NCBI GenBank assembly: GCA_963930775.1
Contig: OZ005692.1
Span: forward strand, 10,707,029-10,771,028
Reading direction: 5' to 3'
Origin: Cliona cf. orientalis
Taxonomy: Eukaryota; Porifera; Demospongiae; Clionaida; Clionaidae
DNA: 64,000 nt
Shown here in pieces: positions 25,944-38,442 of the stretch. The stretch's first letter is position 1. Each line of letters opens with the position of its first letter. The translations under genes were made by a program, and so were the position numbers. The notes under the pieces were generated by a model, which was not told where the DNA came from, did not search any database, and saw only the letters and a program-made list of their open reading frames with translations.

Positions 25944-26325
25944 CGTAGAATCCCGCGATCACGCCCCCCCTCGCGCATAAGCCCCCCCTGCATTTTTAGC
26001 TCAAGTTCCTGCATAGGTACTTTTGTCTCGCGTATAAGCCCCCCCCCCTCCCTGACTGTAAAATGGAGCCCATAAATCAACAAAAACGGCAGCTACAGCT
26101 AGCAAACTAGCTATTTGTGTCATATTATGCCTTACTTTGTCGTTTGTCTCGAGTTTTGCCCACCAAACAGCCAGAGAAAGTACAGAGATCGCGCGCCCAC
26201 GTGGCATTCGACGGTCGGTAATGGTCGTCACACGGAAATGTACGGATCCCGCGTATAAGCCCCCTCCCCACTTTTGCCCAATCCTAGCATGCACAAAGGG
26301 GGGGCGTAATCGCGGGATTCTACGG
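25944..26325. mobile_element. MITE, CCGTAGAATCCCGCG family
   Basis: Inverted ends ccgtagaatcccgcgatcac and its near complement, TA on both sides, with C/G-rich subterminal runs. 382 bp, no coding sequence. Confidence 0.75.
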
Positions 26326-26599
26326 TATATACCTGAGTCAATCCAGAGGGTTTGAATAACATAATTGCTACAAAGTCCTCGCCAGCTACAGTACATGTAG
26401 AGATTGGTAAAATTATGATGCTATATAGTAACAATCATAATACTTGTTTAAAATATACCTGAGTTTTTTTCCAGATTTCTTTTATACACTGAAACCAATT
26501 CAGATTGCCACAATGTCATACCTATATTTACATGATCACAGCAGGTGTTATATACCCTGGCCAAATTGACCTACCTTCAAGTTACATCATAATACAGGT

Positions 26600-27370
26600 G
26601 AAACCCTCGAACCAGGCTTGCACTGGCACACGGTGTTTAAATGTCTACGATCCAACATGAGATACGCACCAGGAATCCAATCTGTTGAAAATAAAACTGT
26701 ACGCTACGTATATGTAGATACCTGAGCAAGAAATAAACAAGTGATAGTCTGGTATTCACGTTATCAGCCACTTACAGGGTTAGCCTGGCACACGGTGTTT
26801 AAATCTCTACGATCCAACATGAGATACGCACCGGGAATCCAATCTGTTGAAAATAAAACTGTACGCTACGTATGTGTAGATACCTGAGCAAGAAATAAAC
26901 AAGTGACAGTCTGGTATTCACGTTTTCAGCCACTTACAGGGTTAGCCTGGCACACGGTGTTTAAACCTCTACGATCCGACATGAGATACGCACCGGGAAT
27001 CCAATCTGTTGAAAATAAAACTGTACGCTACGTATGTGTAGATACCTGAGCAAGAAATAAACAAGTGACAGTCTGGTATTCACGTTATCAGCCACTTACA
27101 GGGTTAGCCTGGCACACGGTGTTTAAACCTCTACGATCCGACATGAGATACGCACCGGGAATCCAATCTGTTGAAAATAAAACTGTACGCTACGTATGTG
27201 TAGATACCTGAGCAAGAAATAAACAAGTGACAGTCTGGTATTCACGTTATCAGCCACTTACAGGGTTTAATAGCCTGGCACACGGTGTTCAACCTCTACG
27301 ATCCGACATGAGATACGCACCAGGAATCCAATCTGTTGAAAATAAAACTGTGCGCTACGTATACAGTAGT
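26600..27370. repeat. Minisatellite, five ~162-bp units
   Basis: The unit contains ctggcacacggtgtttaaa, gagatacgcaccgggaatcc and gtacgctacgtatgtgtag. Units start near 26623, 26785, 26947, 27109 and 27275, and copies differ by only a few bases. Confidence 0.85.
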
Positions 27371-28670
27371 TTCCTCGCTAAACACCGGCCGGAGAGATAC
27401 CAGTCATGGTCGATCACAGCGATTCTGGGTCAGAATTAGCCACCGAGCTGGTCAGATCAGAAGGATTTGAATCCGGATAGTTTGGTTCACATCTCACAAC
27501 TGAAGTCTCCGTGAAAGTGGTATTTAGCCAGCAGCTAGCTAGCTATTTTCTTCAAAGATGATGACGTCATCTGGTGCAGGCTAATTTTGTCATCTTACAA
27601 GGTTAGTACGACTGATAAAACTTTTCTCTACTAGCTAAATAGAAAGCTAAACTTGATTGTTAGGCTAGATATTCTCTCTGGTTGGACTTCAATACTTGTA
27701 TTTCAGCACTAGCTTGTGTATCAACCACGTGCAGCACTAGCGAAAATGGGCGTGATCACTATCGCCACGCCCATTTTTCATTAAAAAATAAAATAAAAAG
27801 CCGCCTCCCGCATGGGTTTTGAAATTTGAAAGCCTGAGAAACTAGTAATTAAGTTTGTTTGGCCTAATATCTATGACCCGACAATGCTCATGATGCTCGA
27901 GGACAGATGATATGGGTGCCTCTAAAGGAGTCCGGCGAGAAGAGAGCGCGAAATAGTATCAAGCAGAGACTACTAAAGACAGCAGAACGAAGTTGAGCAA
28001 GTTTCACAATAAAAATTATTATGAGTAGTTCGGGAGCTTCAAGTGTGTAGCTGTACAGTGGCTGTATGATCATGTGTGTAGCATGCTTGTTGTATACCAA
28101 TGTTAATTATGCCCCACCCACCTACACAGGAAACTTGCAAGTGTACCAAACCAAGTATGCTTCATGAAAGTTCTCTGCTAGCATGAAGTATATTGTCAGA
28201 GTTATGTATTATTCCTTGGCTACATGCATTTATTAACTAGTAGTGATGATAGCGGCAAAATTATGCTAGTTATGACAAAATGTTGTGCTGAACATACATT
28301 CACAATGCATTGTGTAAGGGTAGAGAGAACAAAGTTAGCATGTTCAGTTGACAACAGCAGACTCTATTGGTTGTCCGTGGAACAGCAAAATGCTACACCA
28401 AATATATATTACCCCCAAATAGCACCCGAGGTCGACGTCAGGAGGGGGGTGTGCAATCATCCGCCAGTGACATCTATGCATAGGCTATCCTGTCGAGTCC
28501 TGCAAAACGAACATCATCATCCTTACTTAGTATTTTAAGTGGAGGCCTAGGGTTGTACTTCTTTTTTTTATACTGACTCGCACATAACTAGACACCAAAT
28601 TATGTGCAACACAGATCCTAGGGTGTGCTTTATTTTAAATTTATTTACGGAATGCTATTACATAATATGA
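27371..28670. other. Unassigned interior of the nested element
   Basis: I see no domain-bearing gene. A short inverted pair (aaaatgggcgtg / cacgcccatttt) lies at about 27743-27778. Confidence 0.4.
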
Positions 28671-29315
28671 ATGTGCTTAGTATTACTAGCACTGTGGTTG
28701 GCTGAAACGGGTTTGGACAATAATCTTTGAACCTGTGTACGGCTGATTACATGCTGGTAATCATAATATTTCCTAGTACAGTATGGGCAGCGTAGGGTTG
28801 ATTCATATAAAGTGAGGTGTGTGAGGGATGTGAATTATAGGTAATAAACTAGCAGTATAATTGGCTGAAACGGGTTTGGACATTATGATAGTCTTTGAAC
28901 CTGTGTACGGCTGATTACATGCTGCTATACACCTGTAATTTCCTGGTACTGTGTGTGTGTTTGATTATTATAGAGGGTGATTGAACCATAGGTACGTCGT
29001 GGCTAGTTAATTAAATCTAATAATAAGCTTTTATGTTTAGTACTAGTACTGTGGTTGGCTGAAACGGGTTTGGACAATAGTCTTTGAACCTGTGTACGGC
29101 TGATTACATGCTGGTATATGCCTGTAATTTCCTGGTACTGTGTGTGCGTTTGATTTCATACTGATATTAATAGAGGGTGATTGAACCATAGGTATGTCTG
29201 GCTAGTTAATTAAATCTAATAATAAGCTTTTATGTTTAGTACTAGCACTGTGGTTGGCTGAAACGGGTTTGGACAATAGTCTTGAACCTGTGTACGGCTG
29301 ATTACATGCTGGTAC
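28670..29315. repeat. Minisatellite, four ~170-200-bp units
   Basis: The repeated core is ttggctgaaacgggtttgga, then cctgtgtacggctgatt, at about 28697, 28861, 29056 and 29255, with variable spacers. Confidence 0.8.
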
Positions 29316-30850
29316 TTGAAGCCTTTTAGAGTGGCTCAAACCAGGATGAATGAATGAATGAGGGCCCCCCTCCCATTAAATGATAATAATATGCTGTATA
29401 TGTTTCAAGATGCATAAATTATTAGTGTTTGTGTTTTCAGACTGCCATTCGTACTTCTCTATAGGCACTGAATATGTGACACTCATCTGGGAGAAATGTT
29501 GCCTCTCATTATTAAAATCTGGTTAGCACTGGAGGGTGATAGTGGGGGGACTCGGTTAACAAGTCACATAAATTTATCCAATAATCGGGATCTGTATGAT
29601 CTCAGACAGTGATTATTAAAAAAGTACGCTGGCTTGTCATTACCCGGTAGTACTATTGGCTCATCTGAGTGCACTACAATAATACTGGTATATACTATAT
29701 AATTCTACATACCATGGAGACTGGAGTCTCAGATGATCTGTTCGACAATATCCAGGGAGAGAATAATCATCTTGCAAAGCAGGGACAGGTACTCCGAGGG
29801 TATTTCTATTAAAAGCACACCTATTCATAATAAGATGGCATACTAAAACACTTAATGTAATCAGCCGGCTTTCCGGCGAAGCAGGCTGGATCGTACCGTC
29901 ATTGACGCCTGCATGGATATCATGACAATGGTTGGTAGACGTAGCTCAAAACATGGCCCGGGCGACTCGGGGTATGTACTCGGGCCGGGGGGGGGGGGGG
30001 GGGGGGGTGGGTCGAGCCTGACTCGGCAGAACAGCCGCGTGATTAGCTGAGCCTCACTGGCGGTGATCAGATATCTTCTCTGTGACAGTCTGACTGACAT
30101 CGACAGTACTCGTAGCGTCAAATTATGCACAGATCTTCGTGAAGGTAATGCATGTCGAGTTTTAATGATGTCATAGCTCCACGATGATAACCTAGCCCCA
30201 CCCCCTCTTAGCTGGAGAGAGAGGGAGGGGCTAGGACCAGCAGGGAATGGGAGGGGCAGGTACTGATGGGTTTGATATAAGCATATATTTATAGCAAGCA
30301 TATACCATATGAGATTGAAATAAGAGTGTTATTGACTCCAGCTTATACCCTCTAACAATATAAGAGTGTTATTGGCTCCAGCTTATATCCTTCTAACCAT
30401 ATAAGCTAGCTTAAAACAAGCTTATGTCACTATCACATATAAGCGGACTTATAACAGCTGAATAACAAACATATACTACCATACATATACTAGCTTATAC
30501 TGCCAGTTTTTTACAGTGACGGACTGCCCGCGAGAAGAAGTACTGTACATATGGCGCTCACGTGACCGTTTCCAATCCCGGGGAGGGGAATATATAATCT
30601 ATGGTTTAAGATGCACAATGAACAAAATAGGAAAAGAGCCCGATATTTAATTGCCCTAAAGTGACATTTAGTCACATGATGCATATGAAAAAAATTATGC
30701 ATTCATCAAAACGGGTTTCTTAATAATATATTTTACGTGTTCCTAGCATTATCTTCATGCATGTGTATGATATTACTCAATATAGAGCAAAGATTACTAT
30801 TGGCTTACATTAGTAGTGAATGCCTGTACAGTGTTATCGTCCATTGCCAC

Positions 30851-31496
30851 TAGGGGTGAGGCTAATATGCTCAAAAATTCACCCATTATTCTATTCCGCA
30901 CTGCTCTTAGTACACTCCAATTATTCCCACCAAGTACCCAATTATTCTCACCACAGTATCCAATTATTCCTGTTATTATCAAGATATTAATTGGCATATT
31001 TGATCATATTGTACTAGTCTGTCAAGCCACACACACATATACACAGTTGCATGGACACAATGGACAATAAACAGTTATCTCTTGTTAAATTGGAGCATAA
31101 GTGACGCTTCTATATAGTCTTGTAGACAAGCCTCTTGCTGCACGGGGAGGATCGTTCGTCTTCGTCTTCCTTGGTCTCGCTATGTCGGCTTACGTTGGCG
31201 ACTTCAGACGATCCAGCAGCGATACCACCGTCCTTTTTTCTTGCTCAAGTTCGCTCTCCTCGGTGGGGCTATCATCCAAATCCGAATCAAAACCAGTATT
31301 GTCTGAAACGTCGACACTGACACTACAGCTACTGCTAGTGCTAGCTGCCATCATTGAGCAACGTGGCAGTTTCCGTACACGCCCGGAATACTTCCGTTTA
31401 TTCCCGTGATAGTAGCTCATTATTCCCAGATTATGCTTAGTGCTCGGATACCCCTATTATTCCGGATATTATGCCCGCATATTCGCCGCACCCCTA
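30851..31496. mobile_element. hAT-like element, 646 bp, inserted in a WDHD1 exon 2 copy
   Basis: The ends TAGGGGTG and CACCCCTA are perfect inverses, with further inverted similarity inward (aatatgc). The flanks duplicate attgccac (30843-30850 and 31497-31504), an 8-bp duplication diagnostic of hAT. A minus-strand open frame at 31190-31420 (76 codons, acidic and serine-rich) may be a transposase N-terminal remnant or chance. Confidence 0.88.
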
Positions 31497-31977
31497 ATTG
31501 CCACGGCAACGACATCAGCCCCACCCCCCTCCTCCTCCTCCTCCCGCTCGGCAGGTGCTGTGTAGCAGACCAGGCCAGTGAGTTTGGAGGAGGAGACTGA
31601 GAACTCATGCAGAAACATCATCATCTTCAAGACCAACAAACGTACGCACATCACAGTCACTGCCACACGTCACTACGTGCCTGGGACGAATATGGTGAGG
31701 TAAAGGGTCGTCACTTGTTGCCCACTACTCCAAGATTCTAGCAGCTTTCGAGAGCTCGTAGTGTAGACTGTGTAGTCAATAGATCATTACGTTAGTCTAT
31801 TCACTACTTTATATAATAGAATAACAGTCGTAGGACCTCATATCTCTGTGCTAGCCGTGATTTTGATAGGTCCTGCTCATGAGACAAACTGAAGTGAACA
31901 TACCTTTTAGAGTTGAAGATAAGATGAGTGGCGCCCTCAGAGTGAGCATAGCGTCGGGAAGCAGGCTCACAACTCAT

Positions 31978-32736
31978 TTTACCGTCTGATCTTTCAATTG
32001 GATGTGATTAGCTGAACTCCAGAGGCTTGCAATTGCCTCCAAAAAGTAAAGCACCAACCCAAGTCCAATTCTAATACATATTAATATGGCAAGGCTCACG
32101 CGCATGCGCACATACTTGTATACTGAAATGCATTTTTAATATCCAAATTGGGATTAATATCTTTGATATATACATAAGCACCTCCTTGTGATATTCATTA
32201 AATATTATAATATACTAAAAACAAATGATTGTAGACAATTCCAGGACGCTTTCTAGAAAACTTTGATTTTGGAAAATCTCCATACACCTATGCAAAGGAA
32301 CATTGGACGTGGACAATGTCATAATAAATCCTGTACAAAATCCCCTTGGTCCTTACTTTGTCAGTGTGAATATAGATGGTATGAGGCAGCCAAGACAGGC
32401 AATCATCATAGGCCAAATTAAAGTCAGAGTGGCATTATCATATTCAGTCAGTCAGTCAGTCAGTCAGTCAGGGTACCAGTCCTGAGAGAAGAATGAGAGT
32501 CTGCATACACTCCTGTGGGGGCAGTCATGTGATGCAACATTAATTTTTTAATATCCCATGTACTCAAAACACGGCAGCTGCTGTGCTGACCAATTTGTAT
32601 ATTGGATGAATAACGAATACTATTAAATTTCATGCATGACACTTAAGATAAAATATTTGTGGTTGTCACATTATCTATGGTCACATAATCTCTGGATTTC
32701 AAGCCTACACCTCTAAAGCTTTTTACTACAAGTGTC
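31978..32736. promoter_or_regulatory. Divergent region between cassette 3 exon 1 and K4, with an exon 5 relic
   Basis: The divergent ATGs are about 760 bp apart. A relic of WDHD1 exon 5 on the minus strand spans roughly 32355-32513 and contains a (cagt)n run. The kinase leader precedes 32737. Confidence 0.5.
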
Positions 32737-34320
32737 ATGGCTGAGAGAGCAACGTTCACTGGGTTTGATCCCTACAAGCTGACTGGAGTTAGAGTGACAG
32801 ATCGAGAGCTAGGACATGGCTCCTATGCTACTGTGCTAGAACTGGAGTACATGGGACTGAAATGTGCTGGCAAGAAGATCCATGAAGTGCTTCTGAAGCA
32901 AGGTGACACTAGTTACTATGCTCGCAGATTTGAAGAAGAATGTCATCTACTTAGTCAAGTACGCCACCCCAACATTGTCCAGTTTCTGGGAGTCTATTTC
33001 CAGCAAGGAGTGCGAGCACCCATCCTAGTCATGGAGTTTCTCCCCACCAATCTCACCTCCTGCATTGAGCGATACAGCATTCTCCCAAAGGAGATCAGCT
33101 ATTCCATCCTTCATGATGTGGCTCTGGGCTTGTGCTACCTCCACAGCCAAACTCCTCCCATCATTCACCGAGATCTCTCTTCCAACAATGTCCTCCTCAC
33201 CCCCAACATGACAGCCAAGATTTCTGATCTGGGTGTGGCCAGGATCCTCAACCTGACCCCTCTACAGGTCAGTCACATGACCCAGACTCCTGGCACCCCT
33301 GCCTACATGCCGCCAGAGGTGATGGTAGCCAACCCCAAATACGACACAAGTGTTGATGAGTTCTCCTACGGCATTATGATGATCCACATGTTCAGTGGTC
33401 AGTGGCCAGAGCCACAGGTTGGTCCAATTCGTGCTGAACCTGATGGAAGAATGACTCCAGTATCTGAAGCTGAGCGACGTGAGGTGTTCCTTCGAGCCAT
33501 TGGAAATGATCATCCTCTGATGGACCTCATCCTCAAGTGCATCCATAACTACCCCAAGTCGAGGGCTCATGCCAGTGAGATTGTGGGGCGACTAGCAGAG
33601 ATGGTGTTGCAGTTTCCTGCCTCCTTTGCCAACCGACTGGAAATGCTGAGACAAATTGAAGCCGATGGGGAGGAGAAAAGGGGCTTGACTGAAGAGGGAG
33701 AGAGAAAGGACAGGGCTTTTCAGCAAAAGGAAAGCCAAATCTCATCTCTCAGAGAAGAAGTTCAAGCTAAAGAGGAACAAAAATTTGCAGAAATTGATCG
33801 ATTAAAGCTAGCCCACTCCACTGAAGTGGAACAGCTCCAGCTGCAACTTAAAGATATGAAAACTAAGAATCAATGTACAAAAGCTGAAAACAAGGCTGAG
33901 ATAGTAGAACTCAAATCTAAGTATTCTGCTTTGGAGACTCAGATAGAGAATAAGACCAAGATCTTACTTGAAGAAAGAGAGCAATATGCAAGACAACTAA
34001 GAAAGGAGAGAGATCAACACGAGATACAGAGAAAGGAAAGAGAACAACTAGAAATTCAGCTAGCAAAAGAAAAGGAGAAAAATGAACTTCTGCTTCAAGG
34101 AACTGTTTCAAGTCTGCAATCAGATATCACAGACAAGGATACTGCTATTCAAATGAAAGACGCCATTATCAGAAGGAAGGATTCTGAACTTGAAGCCAAG
34201 AGCAGAGCTCTAGGAGAGAAAGATGCAACTATCTCAGGAATGAGCGAACAAATCACCAAAACAAGAAACTACCTGGCTACTACTAAACAACAGGTGAGTA
34301 CCTATATGTACATGTATCGT

Positions 34321-34690
34321 AAAGGCACTGTGTCATGATATATGGGCCGCGAGTTACTATTTTTAAAAACATTTGAAATCAAATGCAAAACATGACGTGA
34401 TTCAACATCACACGCGTGACTGCATGCCGTGTACCACACCCATAGCTATCGATCGAGCAAGCCCAGTGCACCTTATGATGGCAGCTAATCCTAAACATCG
34501 CTTCGTTTAGTATCTATCGCTAAGTCGATTTTGCCAAAGGACGCGGCCGATCGCTTAGACCAGCGCCCTGGGCAAGTGGCATGATCGCAACGTCACAACA
34601 CCGCATCACACACGTTCTTGATTAAACATTGGGGATCCTCATCAGGCTTCCGTTACTAAAAATACGCTTATACCGTGACACAGTTCCTTT
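34321..34690. mobile_element. MITE in the K4 intron, AAAGGCACTGTGTCA-type ends
   Basis: The end aaaggcactgtgtca and the complement of cgtgacacagttccttt match with one mismatch. About 370 bp. Target duplication not clear. Confidence 0.5.
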
Positions 34691-34846
34691 AAGGTGACAA
34701 TTATTTGCCAGGCACATTTTCCCTACAATTAAAAGCATTAATTTATTTGTATGTGGAAATGGTACAGGGTGGACAAAATCTAATGTTCTATAGTGCATTT
34801 TATATACATAATGTTAGTATGTACATTTGGGGGGCAGTACATAATA

Positions 34847-35202
34847 TGTGACCCACTATGAAAAAAGGGACCATTGGGGATAAAATTTCATTTTCCAATA
34901 ATCGCTGAAACGTGGAAAGAAATGAAGATCTCTTAATTTTCTGTTTCTTAGCCCATTTGAAAATGTATATTTTTTTATACTATGTTTATAGCAAGTGAAC
35001 TGTAGTCACGGGAACAATAATTTGCTTGGAAAATGTGCATTTTCCGAAAAACGAATGTATGTACCCAAGTATACATAAAAAATGATCATAACTCCACTTG
35101 TAATCAATGTATCTATAATATTATTATGAAACTTGCACCATTGGATTCAGCACACAATCCATGCCAAAAACTTAATGGTCCCCTTTCTCATAGTGGGTCA
35201 CA
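34847..35202. mobile_element. MITE in the K4 intron, TGTGACCCACTATGA-type ends
   Basis: Inverted ends of about 30 bp with few mismatches (tgtgacccactatgaaaaaa) and TA on both flanks. 356 bp, probably Tc1/mariner-type. Confidence 0.7.
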
Positions 35203-36533
35203 TACCGTTCAAAAATAGTCACCTTAAATATATACCTCTGGTATGTTCATGATACACCAAAGCTTAAGAAGCAATTAACACAATGTGATATACATACCTA
35301 CATGCACTATGTGATGATTTTAGACTCTTCAGGCAAGTATCACCTGGGAAGAGTGTGCTAACCTACCAACCAAAGTAAATCTTATGAAGAATACAATCAT
35401 CAATGGCAAGGTCTTCTGTGGAGGAGGAATAACTATTAGTTTTGATGATTACAATGTCTACAGCTATGACCCATCACAAGACAAGTGGACCACTCTACCA
35501 CCACTTCCTGTCAGCTACTTCGGTCTGGGCCAAGTCAATGGCAAGCTAGTAGCTGTTGGGGGAAGGAAGAAGAGTATTATAAATAAAATTAATGAGGTAT
35601 ATACGTATGATGAGCGATCTCGAAAGTGGAAGCAGACCATTCCTCCCATGCCAACAGCTAGACAAAGTCCAGGTGTCTTGAGCCTCCAGTCAGCACTTGT
35701 AGTGGCAGGTGGATTCACGTCAACATTCAGCGATGCAGTTGAGATCTTCAAACCAGATACATCACAGTGGTACAGGACTGACCCACTACCAACAGCTTGT
35801 CTAAATACAACACTAATTGCTATTGGCAACACATGCTATTCTCTATATAGGAGGATGGAATGGCTCACACCTCAACCAAGCACTCTATGCCTCAGTTGAT
35901 GATCTCCTTGGCAATGCTGTACCAGCCAACCAGACCACCCACAGTGGTAGCAGTGACACTCAGTCAACTTGGAAGACACTACCCAACACTCCAACCTATC
36001 AGCCAGCTGCAGCCGTGCTAGCTGGCAACCTTCTTGCAATGGGAGGGAAAGAAACATCTAAAGGAGGAGCTGCCAAAAAGACAGTCTACATGTACTCTCC
36101 CTCCACCAACTCCTGGATCTACATCAGTGATCTACCTGCTCCACGATCACGCACTGCAGCTGCTGTTTTATCATCAACAGAGGTCCTAGTGATTGGAGGC
36201 AGGGATGGTGGCAGTGTGAACACTGTGTACAAGGGTACACTTACGCTATGATAATTTGTACTTGTACCATGCAAGAGCAGTCTGTTAAAGAGTAATACAA
36301 CCTATAGCTACATACAACCATATTTGCTATGCATATGTATCGTCAGTTAATTGTCAGAGATATAATTACATGGTACCATCACTAGGATGTCTAGGATGGG
36401 GGCTGCATAGACCCCCCCCCCCCCCCCCCAAATCATTAGCTGAACTCAGTCCATTGCCCTCCAAATTGTGCAATACTCCCCCCAATCCCCTTCCCTCCAC
36501 CACTCATTGAATTTGATTAGTATTTGGCTGCAC

Positions 36534-37862
36534 CTTATTTGAAGAGACCATAGCTTCACTGATCCATCACAGCAGGAAGAGGCCTGCAGTGGATTTAATA
36601 GTAAATAAATTATTAATACTAATTTTGTAAGATTTAAGCATCTGTATAGATAGAGAGACTCAAGGATACAGAAAAGTAAGCACGGCTTAAATTTCACACA
36701 GCATGCAAAATTAACACTCCCTCTTCCACCCACAAGGTTAACTCACCAATAATTCCTCCTGGGGGGTCAAATTTCACCCAGAGCAAAGGGCCTCGTGTCC
36801 ATGTAGGGTGTATGTCTTTGATGAGTCAGCAATCTCCACAACTTTGATGGTGAACTCCACTGACCCGGCAGCTAGGTGGGTGTGGCCAATACTGACATCC
36901 AGGCATGTGACTGGAGCCGTGAATCTCATTAAGATACCTTCACATGATCCCTAGCAAAGAAATTCACATGACATTGTACACAAGTTTAAGATGTACAATG
37001 AACAAAATTAGGAAAAGAGCCGGATATTTAATTGCCCTAAAGTGACATTAGTCACAAGATGCATTGAAAAAAAATTATGCATTCATCAAAACAGGTCTCT
37101 TACTTCATAATTATCCTTGCATTATCTTCATGCATGTGTATGGTATACGTATATATATCACTGCAAAAACCGGTGGATCATATCAACCTAACGTGGGTTA
37201 TCTGAGTTGCACTTGCTTATAGCACATGCGAGTCAACAAAATGCTGACAAGAAATCATCAGATCCTTTCCTTCACTTGCCATTGTTACGTGATAGCAATT
37301 GTTTTCATAGTATTGATCAGCAATCATAATACTGCAGTCTATAAATTAAATTTCAGTTCTGAAAAACATGTGAATTATTTTAAGGTAAGTCATATTCTTA
37401 GAGTAGATGATGCCAAGTAGCTATAGAAAGCAGTATTATGCTTATCGATCAATGCTACGGACACAATCATTATCATGTAACAATGGTACTAGGTGTACAA
37501 ATTAAAGAATATGGTGATTTCTCATCATGCAGCATTTTCATGTGACTAGAAGTGAGTGCAACTGAGATAATCCATGTTAGGTTAATGTGATCCAATTTTT
37601 TACCGTGAGTATTACTCAGTATAGAGCAAAGATTACTACTGGCTTACATTAGTAGTGAATGCCTGTACAGTGTTGTCATCCATTGCCACAGCAACGATAT
37701 CAGCCCCGCCCCCCTCCTCCTTCTCCTCCCGCTTGGTAGGTGCTGTGTAGCAGACCAGGCCAGTGAGTTTGGAGGAGGAGACTGAGAACTCAGAAACATC
37801 AAGACCAACAAATGTACGCACATCACAGTCACTGCCACACATCACTACCGGTAGCTATGTGC
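36534..37862 (-). pseudogene. WDHD1 cassette 4: exons 4, 3 and 2 only
   Basis: Exon 4 is 36534-36583 (one base lost), exon 3 is 36747-36950 (frame lost where the C/G runs changed length) and exon 2 is 37648-37862 (open after the acceptor, lacking the EDD codons, with extra bases near its 5' border). Exon 1 is deleted: sequence similarity stops about 60 bp beyond exon 2 (near 37925). A TIR element lies in the intron between exons 3 and 2. Confidence 0.8.
37159..37608. mobile_element. TIR element of ~450 bp with ~55-bp ends
   Basis: The left end cactgcaaaaaccggtggat and the right end (complement of gatccaattttttaccgtga) are inverted, and similarity continues through caacctaacgtgggttatct. The interior is non-coding. 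The CACTG-like terminus may relate it to 3631-4973. Confidence 0.65.
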
Positions 37863-38442
37863 CTGGGAGAAGATACATACATGTAACAAAAATTTACGAT
37901 TATGGGGGTAAAGGGTCGTCACTTGTTCAGACTTTGGCAAATTAATATCGACACACTGTGAGGACAATAATTATTATAATATTATTGTAGAGTACAATTT
38001 GCCAATAGTCCCTACCTGTCAGTGTGAGACAACCAAGCCAAGCAATAACTGTAGATCATACTCAGAGTGACATCATCAGTTAAGGTCTTAAGAGAAGAAT
38101 GAGAGTCTGGATACACTCCTGTGGTGGCAGTGATGCATAAGCGGTTAACACTAAATTTTTAGTATTCTGTGCACTCATAATACAGCAGATGCTGTGACTT
38201 GTATTGCATATACAGTTAGCTAAGATAGCTTAGTAATGAATGCTAGTTATTTCATGTATGAATAAAATTATTGTTGTCTTAGACTATAGTATATGCCCCC
38301 TTTTATCTACATTCACAAAATTCACAAGATCATAAATAATTGAATACTGCATGTGGTCACCACATGATCTATGAAATCCATTTTAAATGTACACCCCTTT
38401 TTTACTTCATTGGTATTAGCTATAGCTAGCTGAACAAGTGTC
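37863..38442. other. Region upstream of K5 with an exon 5 relic
   Basis: A diverged WDHD1 exon 5 relic (minus) lies at about 38015-38124. The kinase leader runs from about 38359. No other gene. Confidence 0.5.

Larger units (their letters stand above)
25087..30518. mobile_element. CACTA-like element nested in the 7.16-kb element
   Basis: The ends are CACTGTAAAAAAC and GTTTTTTACAGTG, with acg on both flanks as a possible 3-bp duplication. The first ~300 bp and last ~250 bp are packed with gcttata/tataagc motifs, resembling CACTA subterminal repeats. The inside holds a MITE and two minisatellites but no clear transposase. An open frame at 28224-28538 (104 codons) has no recognisable domain. 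Confidence 0.55.
23440..30603. mobile_element. 7.16-kb transposon-like element with perfect 38-bp inverted ends
   Basis: The first 38 bases (23440-23477, starting catagattatatattcccct) are the exact reverse complement of the last 38 (30566-30603). The flanks share gtttaag (23433-23439 and 30604-30610), and other cassettes show the uninterrupted site gtttaagatg. A further shared piece, cgcgggcagtccg, lies inside each end. An extra direct copy of the terminal sequence sits near 23781. No transposase was recognised in six frames, so it is probably non-autonomous and swollen by nested elements. Family unknown. Confidence 0.8.
22918..31977 (-). pseudogene. WDHD1 exons 1-4, cassette 3, split by two transposons
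   Basis: Exon 4 is 22918-22968 (open), exon 3 is 23187-23390 (204 bp, open), exon 2 is 30809-31680 and exon 1 is 31904-31977 (start and donor intact). The intron between exons 3 and 2 contains the 7.16-kb element. Exon 2 is interrupted by a 646-bp hAT-like element plus its target duplication, and also has a 4-nt insertion near 31608. It cannot encode the WDHD1 N-terminus as it stands. Confidence 0.85.
32737..36251 (+). pseudogene. K4: kelch kinase, subfamily A, frameshift in the kelch exon
   Basis: Exon 1 is 32737-34293 (519 codons, fully open, all kinase motifs as in K3). Exon 2 is 35324-36251. In kelch blade 4 four extra bases (TATA, near 35845-35849) shift the frame after NTCY. The frame then ends at 35899, while the normal kelch continues in another frame to 36251. 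The product would be an active-looking kinase with a truncated propeller. The intron carries two MITEs. Confidence 0.85.

Noticed and set aside
26600-27370. 162-bp repeats as a possible gene or rDNA-like array
   Set aside because: No coding frame conserved across units and no RNA gene signature.
29861-30301. 146-codon minus-strand frame in the nested element
   Set aside because: Pro-rich low complexity crossing a poly-G run; no transposase motif.
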